Source: CAVRQM01 sp963732775 (GTDB lineage Bacteria; Pseudomonadota; Alphaproteobacteria; Acetobacterales; Acetobacteraceae). Taken from it: a stretch of 64,000 bases of DNA. The notes below the pieces were generated by a model, which made no database searches, had not been told where the DNA came from, and saw nothing but the letters and a program-made list of their open reading frames with translations. The DNA lies in NCBI GenBank assembly GCA_963732775.1, contig CAVTAR010000001.1, forward strand, positions 1,116,001-1,180,000, given 5' to 3'. This document shows, in pieces, positions 35,559 through 45,900 of this stretch (its first letter is position 1; every line of letters begins with the position of its first letter). Both the position numbers and the translations under genes were made by a program.

Positions 35559-36410
35559 ATGCCGCATCCGCTCCGACGCCTCGCCGCCGCCGCCGCGACG
35601 GGGGGGCTCGCGCTGTCGATTTGGATCTCGTGCGCCGCCGTGCCCGCGTGGGCGCAGCAGCCGCGCGACTGGGAGCTTGGCATGCAGGCGCCGCACAGCC
35701 CGGTGAAGCTGCAGATCGCCCATCTGCATCAGCTGCTGCTGGTCATCATCACCGCCATCACGCTGTTCGTGGCGGGCCTGCTGCTGTTCGCGATCTGGCG
35801 CTTCCGCGCGAGCCGCCATCCGGTGGCCAAGCGGTTCAGCCACAACACCCCGCTCGAGGTCGCCTGGACCATCGTGCCGGTGCTGATCCTGGTGGTGATC
35901 GCCATTCCGAGCTTCCGTCTGATCTACTATGAGGACCGCGCCCGCGACGCCGACATGACCATCAACGTCACCGGGCACCAGTGGTATTGGGAATACACCT
36001 ATCCCGGGGAGAAGCCGGTGGACGTGACCAGCAACATGATCGCCGACGAGGACCTCAAGCCCGGGCAGTTGCGGCATCTCGACGTCGACAACCCGCTGGT
36101 GCTGCCGGCCGGGAAGGTGGTCCGCATCCTGGTCACCGGCGGCGACGTGATCCACAGCTTCTTCATCCCGAGCCTGGGCGTGCAGCGCTACGCCATCCCG
36201 GGCCGCACCATCGAGACCTGGGTGAAGATCGACCAGCCCGGCGACTACTATGGCCAGTGCAACCAAATCTGCGGCATCAACCACAGCGCCATGCCAATTT
36301 CGGTCCATGCCGTGACGCCGGCGGCGTTCGCCACCTGGCTGCAGGCCGCCGCGAAGACGGCCGCGGCCACTCCGGGCACGACGCTGGCCGTTGCGCAGGC
36401 CCAGCCGTGA
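35559..36410 (+). CDS. ctaC: Cytochrome c oxidase subunit II
   Basis: This is the subunit II of an aa3-type oxidase, 283 residues. It has a signal-like N-terminus ending in PAWA|QQ, two transmembrane helices (LHQLLLVIITAITLFVAGLL; VAWTIVPVLILVVIAIPS) and the periplasmic cupredoxin domain. The CuA site reads GQCNQICGINHSAMP: both Cys, His and Met are present, while the usual Glu between the cysteines is Gln. That residue binds Cu by its backbone, so function is expected. HQWYWEYTYP marks the electron entry. It heads the cox cluster. Confidence 0.96.
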   Translation: MPHPLRRLAAAAATGGLALSIWISCAAVPAWAQQPRDWELGMQAPHSPVKLQIAHLHQLLLVIITAITLFVAGLLLFAIWRFRASRHPVAKRFSHNTPLEVAWTIVPVLILVVIAIPSFRLIYYEDRARDADMTINVTGHQWYWEYTYPGEKPVDVTSNMIADEDLKPGQLRHLDVDNPLVLPAGKVVRILVTGGDVIHSFFIPSLGVQRYAIPGRTIETWVKIDQPGDYYGQCNQICGINHSAMPISVHAVTPAAFATWLQAAAKTAAATPGTTLAVAQAQP

Positions 36411-36441
36411 CCCACATGCCTCCGTACGCAGGAGTTTTTCG

Positions 36442-38064
36442 ATGAGCGCCACGACGCACGACGACGCCCATCACGGTGACGGACACGGTCACGGGCACGA
36501 TGATGGCCACGGGCACGCGCCGGGCTTCGTGCATCGCTGGCTGATGAGCACCAATCATAAGGACATCGGCACCCTCTACCTGATCTTCGCCATCATTGCG
36601 GGGCTCGTGGGCGGGGCACTGTCGATCCTGATGCGCGCCGAGCTCGCCCATCCCGGGCTGCAGATCTTCGCCAACGGGCAGCAATGGAACGCGGTCATCA
36701 CCGCGCACGGCCTCATCATGATCTTCTTCGTGGTGATGCCGGCGATGATTGGCGGCTTCGGCAACTGGTTCGTGCCGATCATGATCGGGGCGCCCGACAT
36801 GGCCTTTCCGCGCCTCAACAACATCAGCTTCTGGCTGCTGGTGCCGGCTTTCCTGCTGGTCCTGACCGGGCTGCTGCTGGGCGACGCGGGGCCCGGATGG
36901 ACGCTGTATCCGCCGTTGTCCAACGGCACCTATTCGCCCGGACCGTCGCTCGACTTCACGCTGTTCGCGCTGCACCTGGCCGGCATTTCCTCGCTGCTCG
37001 GCGCGATCAACTTCATCACCACCATCTTCAACATGCGCGCGCCTGGCATGACGCTGCACAAGATGCCGCTGTTCGTGTGGTCGATCCTGGTCACGGCCTT
37101 TCTGCTGCTGCTCGCCATCCCGGTGCTGGCCGGTGCCATCACCATGCTCATCACCGACCGCAATTTCGGCACCTCGTTCTTCGACCCAAACGGCGGCGGC
37201 GACCCGGTGCTGTTCCAGCACCTGTTCTGGTTCTTCGGCCATCCGGAGGTCTACATCATGATCCTGCCGGGCTTCGGCATGATCAGCCACGTGATCTCCA
37301 CCTTCAGCAAGAAGCCGGTGTTCGGCTATCTCGGCATGGCCTATGCGATGGTGGCGATCGGCGTCGTGGGCTTCGTGGTGTGGGCGCATCACATGTTCGT
37401 CTCCGGCATGGACGTCGACACGCGCGCCTACTTCACCGCGGCGACCATGGTGATCGCCGTGCCCACGGGCATCAAGATCTTCTCCTGGATCGCGACCATG
37501 TGGGGCGGCTCGATCGAGATGAAGACGCCGATGCTGTTCGCGGTCGGCTTCATCTTCCTGTTCACCGTGGGCGGCGTGACCGGGGTCGTGTTGTCCAACG
37601 CGGGCGTCGACCAGATCCTGCACAACACCTATTACGTGGTGGCGCACTTCCACTACGTGCTGTCGCTGGGTGCGGTGTTCTCGATCTTCGCCGGGTTCTA
37701 CTACTGGATCGGCAAGATGTCCGGCCGGCAGTATCCGGAGTTCTGGGGCCAGGTGCATTTCTGGGTATCGTTCATCGGCGTGAACCTGACCTTCTTCCCG
37801 ATGCACTTCCTTGGCCTCGCCGGGATGCCGCGCCGCTACGTGGACTATCCAGACGCCTTCGCCGGGTGGAACCTGGTCGCCTGGTACGGCGCCTATATCG
37901 GCGGCGTCTCAGTGCTGATCTTCCTGTATGTCCTGTACCGCACCTTCACCTCCAAGGTGGTCATCGCCGACAACTACTGGGGCGTGGGTGCCACCACGCT
38001 CGAGTGGAGCGTGAGCTCGCCGCCGCCGTTCCACACCTTCGAGGAGCTGCCGCGCATCCGTTGA
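36442..38064 (+). CDS. ctaD: Cytochrome c oxidase subunit I
   Basis: This is the catalytic haem-copper subunit of 540 residues, about 12 membrane helices. Visible hallmarks are STNHKDIGTLYLIF, the first haem-a ligand region ITAHGLIMIFF, the CuB ligand region WFFGHPEVYIMILPGFG (His-Tyr crosslink) and WAHHMFVSGM, and NTYYVVAHFHYVLSLG with the haem a3/a ligands. The N-terminus carries an unusually His-rich stretch HHGDGHGHGHDDGHGH, seen in shorter form in relatives. AGGAG lies 9 nt before ATG 36442. Confidence 0.97.
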   Translation: MSATTHDDAHHGDGHGHGHDDGHGHAPGFVHRWLMSTNHKDIGTLYLIFAIIAGLVGGALSILMRAELAHPGLQIFANGQQWNAVITAHGLIMIFFVVMPAMIGGFGNWFVPIMIGAPDMAFPRLNNISFWLLVPAFLLVLTGLLLGDAGPGWTLYPPLSNGTYSPGPSLDFTLFALHLAGISSLLGAINFITTIFNMRAPGMTLHKMPLFVWSILVTAFLLLLAIPVLAGAITMLITDRNFGTSFFDPNGGGDPVLFQHLFWFFGHPEVYIMILPGFGMISHVISTFSKKPVFGYLGMAYAMVAIGVVGFVVWAHHMFVSGMDVDTRAYFTAATMVIAVPTGIKIFSWIATMWGGSIEMKTPMLFAVGFIFLFTVGGVTGVVLSNAGVDQILHNTYYVVAHFHYVLSLGAVFSIFAGFYYWIGKMSGRQYPEFWGQVHFWVSFIGVNLTFFPMHFLGLAGMPRRYVDYPDAFAGWNLVAWYGAYIGGVSVLIFLYVLYRTFTSKVVIADNYWGVGATTLEWSVSSPPPFHTFEELPRIR

Positions 38065-38086
38065 GGCGCGGCGGCGTTCCAGGTCC

Positions 38087-39010
38087 ATGTCCGACGCGAT
38101 CCTGAATGCCGACGCGGCGCTGGCGGGTTCCAGCGCGCGCGACTGGCTGCTGCTGCTGAAGCCGCGCGTGCTGACGCTCGTGGTGTTCACGGGCGCGGTC
38201 GGCCTCGCGGTGGCGCCCGGCCATCTGCATCCGGTGCTGGCCCTGGTCGCCGTGCTCTGCATCACGGTGGCCGCCGGTGCCGCCGGGGCGCTGAACATGT
38301 GGTACGATCGGGACATCGACGCGATCATGCGTCGTACCGCGCGCCGCCCGATCCCGGCCGGCCGCATCGTCCCCGATGAGGCGCTGTCGTTCGGCGTCAC
38401 CCTTGCGGTGGGCTCGGTGCTGGTGATGGGGCTGGCCACCAACCTGCTGGCGGCGACACTGCTGGCGGTGTCGATCCTGTTCTACGTGTTCGTCTACACG
38501 ATGTGGCTGAAGCGGCGGACGGCACAGAACATCGTCATCGGCGGGGCCGCCGGCGCCTTTCCGCCGGTGATCGGCTGGGTTGCCGTGACCGGGGAGGTAA
38601 CGCTGCTGCCGGTGCTGCTGTTCCTGGTCGTGTTCCTGTGGACGCCGCCGCATTTCTGGGCGCTGTCGCTCTATGCCCATGCCGACTACGAGCGGGCAGG
38701 GGTGCCGATGCTGCCCGTGGTGTCGGGCGCGCGCGCCACGCGGCGGCAGGTGCTGCTGTATACGGTGCTGCTGGTCGCCGCCTCGCTGCTGCCCTGGGCG
38801 CTGGGGTTCGCAGGCTTGATTTACGGCGTGGTGGCCTCCGCGCTCGGGGCGTATTTCCTGTTCGCGTCGTGGCGCGTGCTGACGGACGCGCAGGACGCGA
38901 CCGGCCGCAGCCTGAGCCGCGACACCCCGGCCAAGGCGGCGTTCCGGTTCTCGCTGCTGTACCTGTTCGCGCTGTTCTCGGCGCTGGCCGCCGACCGGCT
39001 GCTCGGATGA
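38087..39010 (+). CDS. ctaB: Protohaem IX farnesyltransferase (haem O synthase)
   Basis: CtaB farnesylates haem b to haem O, precursor of haem A for the oxidase encoded here. It is a UbiA-fold membrane protein of 307 residues with LLKPRVLTLVVFTG, the prenyl-diphosphate motif NMWYDRDIDAIMRRTARRPI, and the second motif TPPHFWALSLYAHADYERAG. The stop overlaps the next small gene (ATGA). Confidence 0.96.
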   Translation: MSDAILNADAALAGSSARDWLLLLKPRVLTLVVFTGAVGLAVAPGHLHPVLALVAVLCITVAAGAAGALNMWYDRDIDAIMRRTARRPIPAGRIVPDEALSFGVTLAVGSVLVMGLATNLLAATLLAVSILFYVFVYTMWLKRRTAQNIVIGGAAGAFPPVIGWVAVTGEVTLLPVLLFLVVFLWTPPHFWALSLYAHADYERAGVPMLPVVSGARATRRQVLLYTVLLVAASLLPWALGFAGLIYGVVASALGAYFLFASWRVLTDAQDATGRSLSRDTPAKAAFRFSLLYLFALFSALAADRLLG

Positions 39011-39162
39011 GCGAGCTGCCGCACCTGTCGCGCGCCGAATCAGCGGCGATCGGGCGGCGCAGGCGCGGCCGCAACCTCGCCATGCTGGTGGTGCTGGTGG
39101 CCGTCGTGGTGCTGTTCTACGCCATGGCCTGGGTGAAGATGGCTCAGCACGGCCTGGGCTGA
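39007..39162 (+). CDS. CoxF-like small membrane protein
   Basis: This 51-residue protein has an N-terminal basic region (IGRRRRGRN) and one transmembrane segment (LAMLVVLVAVVVLFYAMAWV). Its position between ctaB and ctaG, with ATGA and TGATG overlaps on both sides, matches the small coxF gene of alphaproteobacterial oxidase operons. The function of CoxF is poorly known. Confidence 0.8.
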   Translation: MSELPHLSRAESAAIGRRRRGRNLAMLVVLVAVVVLFYAMAWVKMAQHGLG

Positions 39163-39761
39163 TGGTAGGGCGGCGACCCGCGGCCCTGCTCGGCGTGCTG
39201 CTTGCTGGCGTGCCGGTCGGCATGGTCGGGCTGACCTACGCGGCCGTGCCGCTGTACAGGATGTTCTGTGCGGCGACCGGCTATGGCGGCACGCCGAAGA
39301 TCGGCCCGGCCGCGAGCCCCGGCGCGGTGGCGGACCGCATCACCGTGCGCTTCGCCGCGGCCGTCAACCCCGACCTGCCCTGGCGGTTCGCACCGGAGCA
39401 GGCGCACGTCACGCTGCCGCTCGGCGCCGAGCAGGTGGCGTTCTACGCCGCGCGCAACCTGTCCGACACGCCCACGACCGGCATCTCGATCTACAACGTG
39501 ACGCCCGACAAGGTGGGCAAGTACTTCCACAAGACCGCCTGCTTCTGCTTCAACGAGCAGCTCCTGCAAGCCGGCCAGCAGATGCAGTTCCCGGTCAGCT
39601 TCTGGGTCGACCCGGCGATCGGCACCGACCCGAACACGGCGGATGTCCATACCATAACGCTGTCGTACACATTCTTCCACGCGCTGGACGACGCGGCGCG
39701 CACCGGGGCGCTGGCAAAGGCCGGTCCGCATGTGGGGGCGCTGGAGCCGGTGGTAAGATGA
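39162..39761 (+). CDS. ctaG: Cytochrome c oxidase assembly protein CtaG/Cox11
   Basis: CtaG delivers copper to the CuB site of subunit I. The 199-residue protein has one N-terminal membrane helix, the conserved VPLYRMFCAATGYGGT, and the copper-binding TACFCFNEQ motif. FPVSFWVDP and TLSYTFF are also family-typical. It overlaps coxF by one base (TGATG). Confidence 0.95.
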   Translation: MVGRRPAALLGVLLAGVPVGMVGLTYAAVPLYRMFCAATGYGGTPKIGPAASPGAVADRITVRFAAAVNPDLPWRFAPEQAHVTLPLGAEQVAFYAARNLSDTPTTGISIYNVTPDKVGKYFHKTACFCFNEQLLQAGQQMQFPVSFWVDPAIGTDPNTADVHTITLSYTFFHALDDAARTGALAKAGPHVGALEPVVR

Positions 39762-39790
39762 GCAGGTTGCCGCGCCGCAGCACGCCGCTC

Positions 39791-39819
39791 TTGAACCGCG
39801 CCGGCATTCCGCGATAGTG
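39791..39819 (+). promoter_or_regulatory. Possible internal promoter before ctaE
   Basis: TTGAAC at 39791 and ATAGTG at 39814 are 17 nt apart in the 79-nt gap between ctaG and ctaE, the largest gap in an otherwise tightly packed operon. The -10 match is weak. Confidence 0.25.
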
Positions 39820-39840
39820 CCGCGACCACACGCATCGGGT

Positions 39841-40701
39841 ATGGCCTCCACCATGGACACGCACAGCACCACCCTGCCCAAGGCGACGTCGGGGCTGAAG
39901 CAGCCCTACCACCTGGTCGATCCGAGCCCCTGGCCGCTGGTGGGTGCGGTCGCCGCCGGCATCACCGTGCTCGGCATCATCTTCGTCGCGCATTACGGTA
40001 GCTACGTCACGCTGGCGGTGGGTCTGGCGATGGTGCTCGCGACCATGTTCCTGTGGTGGCGCGACGTGCTGCGCGAGAGCCGGACGGCCGGCATCCACAC
40101 CCCGGTCGTGCGGCTCGGCCTGCGCTACGGCATGACGCTGTTCATTGCCAGCGAGGTGATGTTCTTCGTCGGCTTCTTCTGGGCCTACTTCCACTTCGCG
40201 CTGTATCCCGAGCACGTGCTGGGCGTCGCCAACCCGAGCTGGCCGCCGCCTGGCATTCACACGTTCGATCCGTTCCACTTCCCGCTGCTCAACACCATGA
40301 TCCTGCTGCTGTCCGGCTGCACGATCACCTGGGCGCACCACGCGCTGATCGAGGGCGACCGCCGCCACCTCGTCATGGGCCTCGGGCTCACCATCTTGCT
40401 CGGCCTGTCGTTCACCGCGTTCCAGGCGGTCGAGTATTCCTCGGCACCATTCAAGTTCGACGGCGGCGGGGTCTACCCGTCGGTGTTCTTCCTTGCGACC
40501 GGCTTCCACGGCTTCCACGTGATCGTCGGCACCTGCTTCCTCGTGGTGTGCTGGTTCCGCGCGCGACAGGGGCAGTTCACGCCGCAGCGGCATTTCGGCT
40601 TCGAGGCGGCGGCGTGGTACTGGCACTTCGTGGACGTGGTGTGGCTGTTCCTGTTCGTCGCGATCTACTTGCTGGGAGCCGGCCCCATCGCCGCCGAATG
40701 A
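39841..40701 (+). CDS. ctaE: Cytochrome c oxidase subunit III
   Basis: This 286-residue membrane subunit has about seven helices. Family segments include QPYHLVDPSPWPLVGA, LRYGMTLFIASEVMFFVGFFWAYFH (use SEVMFFVGFFWAYFH), SGCTITWAHHALIEG, ATGFHGFHVIVGTCFL and the C-terminal WYWHFVDVVWLFLFV. ATG 39841 is used; ATG 39853 is equally possible. The stop overlaps surf1 (ATGA). Confidence 0.96.
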   Translation: MASTMDTHSTTLPKATSGLKQPYHLVDPSPWPLVGAVAAGITVLGIIFVAHYGSYVTLAVGLAMVLATMFLWWRDVLRESRTAGIHTPVVRLGLRYGMTLFIASEVMFFVGFFWAYFHFALYPEHVLGVANPSWPPPGIHTFDPFHFPLLNTMILLLSGCTITWAHHALIEGDRRHLVMGLGLTILLGLSFTAFQAVEYSSAPFKFDGGGVYPSVFFLATGFHGFHVIVGTCFLVVCWFRARQGQFTPQRHFGFEAAAWYWHFVDVVWLFLFVAIYLLGAGPIAAE

Positions 40702-41390
40702 GCCGGCGGGCCGGCCGCCGCCTGCTCTGGCCGGCGGTCAGCACGGTGGTGATGCTGGCCGTCCTGTGCGGCCTGGGGGTGTGGCAGGTGCGGCGGCTGC
40801 ACTGGAAGACGGCGCTGCTGGCACGCATCGATGCCGCCGAGCGGGCGCCGGGCGTGCCGCTGCCGGCCGAGCCGCTCGCGTTCCAGAAGGTGCGCCTGTC
40901 CGGCCCGCTCGCGCCGGCCGTCGGGCGCTACGGCGTGGAGGTGCGCGACACGCCGCGGGGCGCGGTGCTCGGCAGCCAGGTCGTGGGCGTGCTCGAACCT
41001 CAAGGGAAGCCCGCAGTCGTGACGCTACTGGGCTGGCTGCCGGACGCCGCGCCCTTCGCGCCGCCCGCCGGCGACATGACCGTGGAGGGCTTCATCCGCC
41101 CGCCCGTGCGTCCCGGCCTGTTCTCGCCCGCCGATGACGTGCGCGGGCGGAGGTTTTATACGCTCGACCCGGCGGTGATCGGCCCAGCGCTCGGCGTGGC
41201 CGTGGTCGCCTCGTTCAGCATCGCCCGCCTCGGCCCGCCCAATCCCGATCCCGGGCTCGCGCCCGTACCGGCGGCGGCCCTGCCCCGGCCGCCCAACGAC
41301 CACCTGTCCTACGCCATCACCTGGTTCGGCCTCGCTGCCACCCTGCTGGCGGTGTTCGCCGCCTACGCCCGCAAGGTGCTGTCCGCATGA
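40698..41390 (+). CDS. SURF1 family cytochrome oxidase assembly protein
   Basis: SURF1 helps insert haem a into subunit I. The 230-residue protein has a membrane helix at each end (VVMLAVLCGLGVWQVRRL and TWFGLAATLLAVFAAY) and the conserved GLGVWQVRRLHWK, VTLLGWLP and RPPNDHLSYAITWF. It is coupled to ctaE by ATGA and to the peptidase gene downstream by ATGA. Confidence 0.93.
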   Translation: MSRRAGRRLLWPAVSTVVMLAVLCGLGVWQVRRLHWKTALLARIDAAERAPGVPLPAEPLAFQKVRLSGPLAPAVGRYGVEVRDTPRGAVLGSQVVGVLEPQGKPAVVTLLGWLPDAAPFAPPAGDMTVEGFIRPPVRPGLFSPADDVRGRRFYTLDPAVIGPALGVAVVASFSIARLGPPNPDPGLAPVPAAALPRPPNDHLSYAITWFGLAATLLAVFAAYARKVLSA

Positions 41391-42874
41391 ACGCCGCCTA
41401 TGACCGTCTGCGCCGCCGCTTCGAGCGTATCGCCACCATCGGCGAGGCGCGCGGCGTGCTGTCGTGGGACGCGGCCGCCATGATGCCGAGCGGCGGCGGG
41501 GCGGCACGCGGCGACCAGCTCGCGGTGCTGTCGGGCCTCGCCCATGCCCAGCTCACCGCGCCTGAGGCGGCGGCCGACCTCGCCGAGGCCGAACTGCCCG
41601 ACGACGATCCCTGGCACGCCCGCAATCTGGCCCTGATGCGCCACGCCCATGCGCGCGCGACCGCGGTGCCGGCCGCTCTGGTGGAAGCAGAGTCCCGCGC
41701 CTGCTCCGCCTGTGAGCAGGTGTGGCGCGAGGCGCGGCCGGCGTCCGATTTCGCCGCCGTGCGGGAGCGCCTGGCCGAGGTGGTGCGGCTGGTGCGCGAG
41801 CACGCGGCGGCGCTGTCGGCGGCCCTGTCCCTGTCGCCGTATGACGCGCTGATGGATGGCTTCCAGCCCGGCATCGGGGCGGCCCACGTGGCGCCGGTGT
41901 TCGCGGCCCACACCGCCTGGCTCGCCGAGGCACTGCCGCGCGCCGAGGCGCTGCAAGCCGGCCGCCCGGCTCCGGTACGACCCGCGGGCCCGTTCCCTGC
42001 GGCCGTGCAGGAGGCGCTGTGCCGACGCCTGGCCACGCGCGCGGGGCTGGAGGCGGCGCATTTCCGGCTCGACCGCTCGGCGCACCCGTTCTGCGGCGGC
42101 ACGCCCTCCGACGTGCGCATCACCACGCGCTACGACGAGGCGGACGAGGCCGGCAGCATCATGGGCGTGCTGCACGAGACCGGGCACGCGCTGTACGAGC
42201 GCGGCCTGCCCGCCGCGTGGGCGCGCCAGCCGGTCGGCGAGGCGGCGGGCATGGCGGCGCACGAGAGCCAGTCGCTGCTGGTCGAGATGCAGGCCTGCCG
42301 CTCCGATGCCTTCCTGTCCTGGCTCGGCCCGGAGCTGCGGGCCGCGTTCGGCGGCGACGGTGTCGCGTTCGCGCCCGAAAACCTCGCGCGCCTTTATCGG
42401 CGGGTGGAGCGCGGGTGCATCCGCGTCGATGCTGACGAGCTGACCTATCCGGCGCACGTGGCACTGCGCTTCCGGCTGGAGCGGGCGCTGATCGCGGGCG
42501 ACCTGCTGGTGGCGGACCTGCCGGGCGCCTGGAACGAGGCCATGCGCGAGGTGCTGGGGATCGTGCCGCCGGACGACCGGCGCGGATGCTTGCAGGACAT
42601 TCACTGGTACGACGGGGCGTTCGGCTATTTCCCGTCGTACACTCTGGGTGCCATGGCCGCCGCCCAGTTGATGGCCGCTGCCCGGCGCGTGCTGCCCCGG
42701 CTGGACGCGGCACTCGGCGCGGGCGATTTCGCGCCGTTGCTGGGCTGGCTGCGCGCGCGCGTCCACGGGCAGGGGAGCCTGCGCGGGTTTAACGACCTGC
42801 TGCTCGACGCGACGGGCAAGCCGCTCGACCCGGCCGATTTTCAGGCGCACCTGGCGGGGCGCTATCTGGTCTGA
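41387..42874 (+). CDS. Carboxypeptidase M32 (Taq family)
   Basis: This is a cytoplasmic metallo-carboxypeptidase of 495 residues. The zinc motif HETGHALYE (HExxH) lies near residue 265 with a downstream Glu in GMAAHESQSLLVE, and DVRITTRYDE precedes it. The C-terminal ALRFRLERALIAGDL and SYTLGAMAAAQL are also typical. Its ATG overlaps the surf1 stop, so it is the last gene of the oxidase transcription unit. It is convergent with the large repeat protein. Confidence 0.92.
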   Translation: MNAAYDRLRRRFERIATIGEARGVLSWDAAAMMPSGGGAARGDQLAVLSGLAHAQLTAPEAAADLAEAELPDDDPWHARNLALMRHAHARATAVPAALVEAESRACSACEQVWREARPASDFAAVRERLAEVVRLVREHAAALSAALSLSPYDALMDGFQPGIGAAHVAPVFAAHTAWLAEALPRAEALQAGRPAPVRPAGPFPAAVQEALCRRLATRAGLEAAHFRLDRSAHPFCGGTPSDVRITTRYDEADEAGSIMGVLHETGHALYERGLPAAWARQPVGEAAGMAAHESQSLLVEMQACRSDAFLSWLGPELRAAFGGDGVAFAPENLARLYRRVERGCIRVDADELTYPAHVALRFRLERALIAGDLLVADLPGAWNEAMREVLGIVPPDDRRGCLQDIHWYDGAFGYFPSYTLGAMAAAQLMAAARRVLPRLDAALGAGDFAPLLGWLRARVHGQGSLRGFNDLLLDATGKPLDPADFQAHLAGRYLV

Positions 42875-42908
42875 GATCGGACCGGGTCGGTCGGACGCCG
42901 CGCCGCTC

Positions 42909-45900
42909 CTATGAGATCGTGATGTTCGTGCCGGCGTGCCCGTCCGAGGCGAACTGGAAGCTGTGCCCGGTGTAGGCGCTGGAGAAGTGCAGCGCCGCCA
43001 GGGTGCCGCCCGCCCCCCTCACCGTCAGCACGTCGGTCGCCGTGGAGAAGCTGATCCCGGTCGCCACCTTGCCCAGCAGGTCGATCTGGTCGCCGCTCGC
43101 GAACCCGGAGAACACGGCACTGGCCGAGGCGGGGGAGTTCAGCTGAAGCGTGCTGGCGCCCAGGAACTTGACCTTCGACACTGACAAGGCGCCGGTCGCG
43201 TCCAGCAGCGCGTTGGCACCGATGGTGATGGTGGACGAGCCTATGGCGTTGCCGGCCAGCACCCAGGTGGCACCCTGGGCGACGTTGACCGCCGCGAAGC
43301 CGGTGAACTGGCTGCCGAGGCCGGACAGGGTGCCGGCGGTGGCGCCGCTGCCGAGCGAGAGCACGTCGTAGGCGCTGGCGCCGACGACGTTGCCGACGAA
43401 CACCGCGCCCGGCGTGATGGCCACCGTATCCGCGCCGTGGATCAGTTCGACGGCGGTGCCGCCGGTGCCGATGATGGTGCCGGTGTTGGTGAGCGTGCCG
43501 AACGTGGTGTTGGCGCCCAGGATCACGCCGACGGTGCCGGAGATGGTGCCGTAGTTGATCACCTGCGACTTACCTCCATCGGCTGCGACGCCGTATTGCG
43601 TGCCCGAGACCAGGGCGGAGGCCACGTGGCCGACGCCGTTGGTGAAGATGCCGCCGGCGGCCAGCATCACGCCGATGCCGGTCGAGCCGGTGGCCAGGAT
43701 GGTGCCGTCGTTGGACAGGCGGGACGATAAGGCCGCCGCCTCCAGCCCGACCGAGATCGCCTGGATCAGCGCGTTGGTGACGTAGACCGAGCCGTTGATG
43801 CCGCGCCCACCGCCGGCGAGGTCGATGCCGACATTGGCCGTGATGGTGCCGCGGTTGCGCGTGTAGGTGTACTGCCCGGAGCCGAGCACGCCGATTCCAG
43901 CGATGATGGAGGCGCTAGTAGCCACGGTTTCGAGGCCATTGAAGAAGTGGCCGCCGTTGGTGAGCGAGACACCGACGCCGCTGCCGGCCGAGATCAGCCC
44001 GTAGTTGCTCGCGGTGGCGCCGGCGGCGACCACCAGGATGGTGCCGCTGATGGTGCCGGTGTTGTCGAGGCCGCTGGCGGCGCCGAGGGTGATGCCGGAG
44101 GAGCCCACGGTGTTGTTGCCGGTGAGCGTCCAGGTGGCGCCGGCCGCTTCGGAAAAGCTGGAGAAGCCGGTGAACTGCGTGCCGAGCCCGGTCAGCGTGC
44201 CCGGCGAGGCGCTGGAGCCGAGGATGAGGGCATCGTTCTTGCCGTTGCCCTGGACGGCGCCGTTGAACACGGCGCCGGCGTCGATGACGAGGGCGCCGGA
44301 AAGGGTGCCGAACTGGACGGCGGTGCCGCCGGTGCCGGTGATGGTCCCGCCGTTGGTGACGGTGCCGTTCTTGAGGTAGACGCCGGTGCGGCCCGAAATA
44401 TCGCCGGAGTTCGCAATCGAACCGCCACTTGTGAGGCTGAGGGCAGTCGTGTAGCTGCCGGCCAAGATGGCACCGGCGTTGTTAACCGTGCCTGCGGTGC
44501 CGAGGCTGAGGTTTCCACTGATCGTTCCGAAATTACTGACGGCCGCGACACCATTTTTGATGTCCACAGAACCGGTTATGCTGCCGCCAGCTTGATTGGT
44601 GATCGTGCCTCCATGATAGAAATAAATTGCTTGATAGTAATTGTTGTCGCCAATCAACCCCGTGTTCGATAGATCAATCGTCCCGCCAGCTCTGATCGCG
44701 TCAAATCTTCCCGTGATTACGCCTCCGCTCTGATTGGTGATGTTTAGCGTGCCGTAACTACTGATCCCAATATCGCCGCTCCCGTTTATGCTACCAGCGT
44801 TGATAATCGTGCCTGTGTCGACGCGCACGGCCCGCTCCCCCTGTCCCGTCAGCAGGCCACCTGCCTGATTCGTCAATACGACGCCCGATAGAAAGATGGC
44901 GTAGCTGCTGCTATTGATAGTTCCGGCGTTGGTCACGCTGACGCCGTTGCCGGTCACCTCTCCATTGAGAAGGCTTCCCGCCTCATTCAAAAGTACCCCG
45001 TTGCTTAAAAGAGTGACATTTCCTAGAATGGATCCGGTATTATCGATCACCCCAAATACAGTAAGGCTACCATTTGTGTAAACCCCGCCCGCAACGTTGA
45101 GCGTGCTTCCCGCGTTCAGCATGTTGGCGCCGGACAGATACCAATCTACCCCCGCATCCACATTCACCGCAGTGAACCCCGCGAAGCTCGTCCCCAACCC
45201 GGAAAGCGTGCCCGCCGAGGCGCCCGTCGCCAGCTCCAGCGTGCCGCCCGTCCCCGTGGCCACCACCTTGCCCGCGAACACCGCGCCCGGGTCGAACACC
45301 ACCGTGCCGTTGCCATTCACATTCACGGCGTTCGTCGCGCCGCTGATCGTGGCCCCGCTCTGGTTCGTCACCACGCCGTCGCCCACGACGACGACGCCGT
45401 TCGCGCCGCCGCCGATGCTGGTGCTGTTCACCAGCACGCCGCCGCTCGCCACCGTGATCGGGCCGGCGATGCTGCCGAGATTAGCCAGCGTGCCGCTGGC
45501 CACGCTCAACGCGCCGGACACGGCGAGCGTGATGCCGGCACTGATTGTGTTCGCACCGGCCAGCGTCCAGTTCGCGCCGGCGACTTCCGAAATCGTCCTG
45601 AACCCGGTGAACTGGCTGCCCAGCCCGGTCAGCGTGCCGGCCGACGCACTGCTATCGAGCACCAGCGCGGTGTTCGTGCCGTTGCCCAGCACTTGGCCGT
45701 AGAATGAGGCGCCCGCCTCGACCACCAGGGTGCCGGCGGCCGCGCCGAACTCGACGGCCGCACCGGCGATGCCGTTCACCGCGGCACCCATGCCGCCCGG
45801 CCGGCCGGAGATGTAGCCCGCGTTGATGAGCGTGCCGCCGTTCAGATACACGCCGACGCCGCCCGCGCCGCCCCGGATCGTCCCGGCGCCGCCCGCGCCA

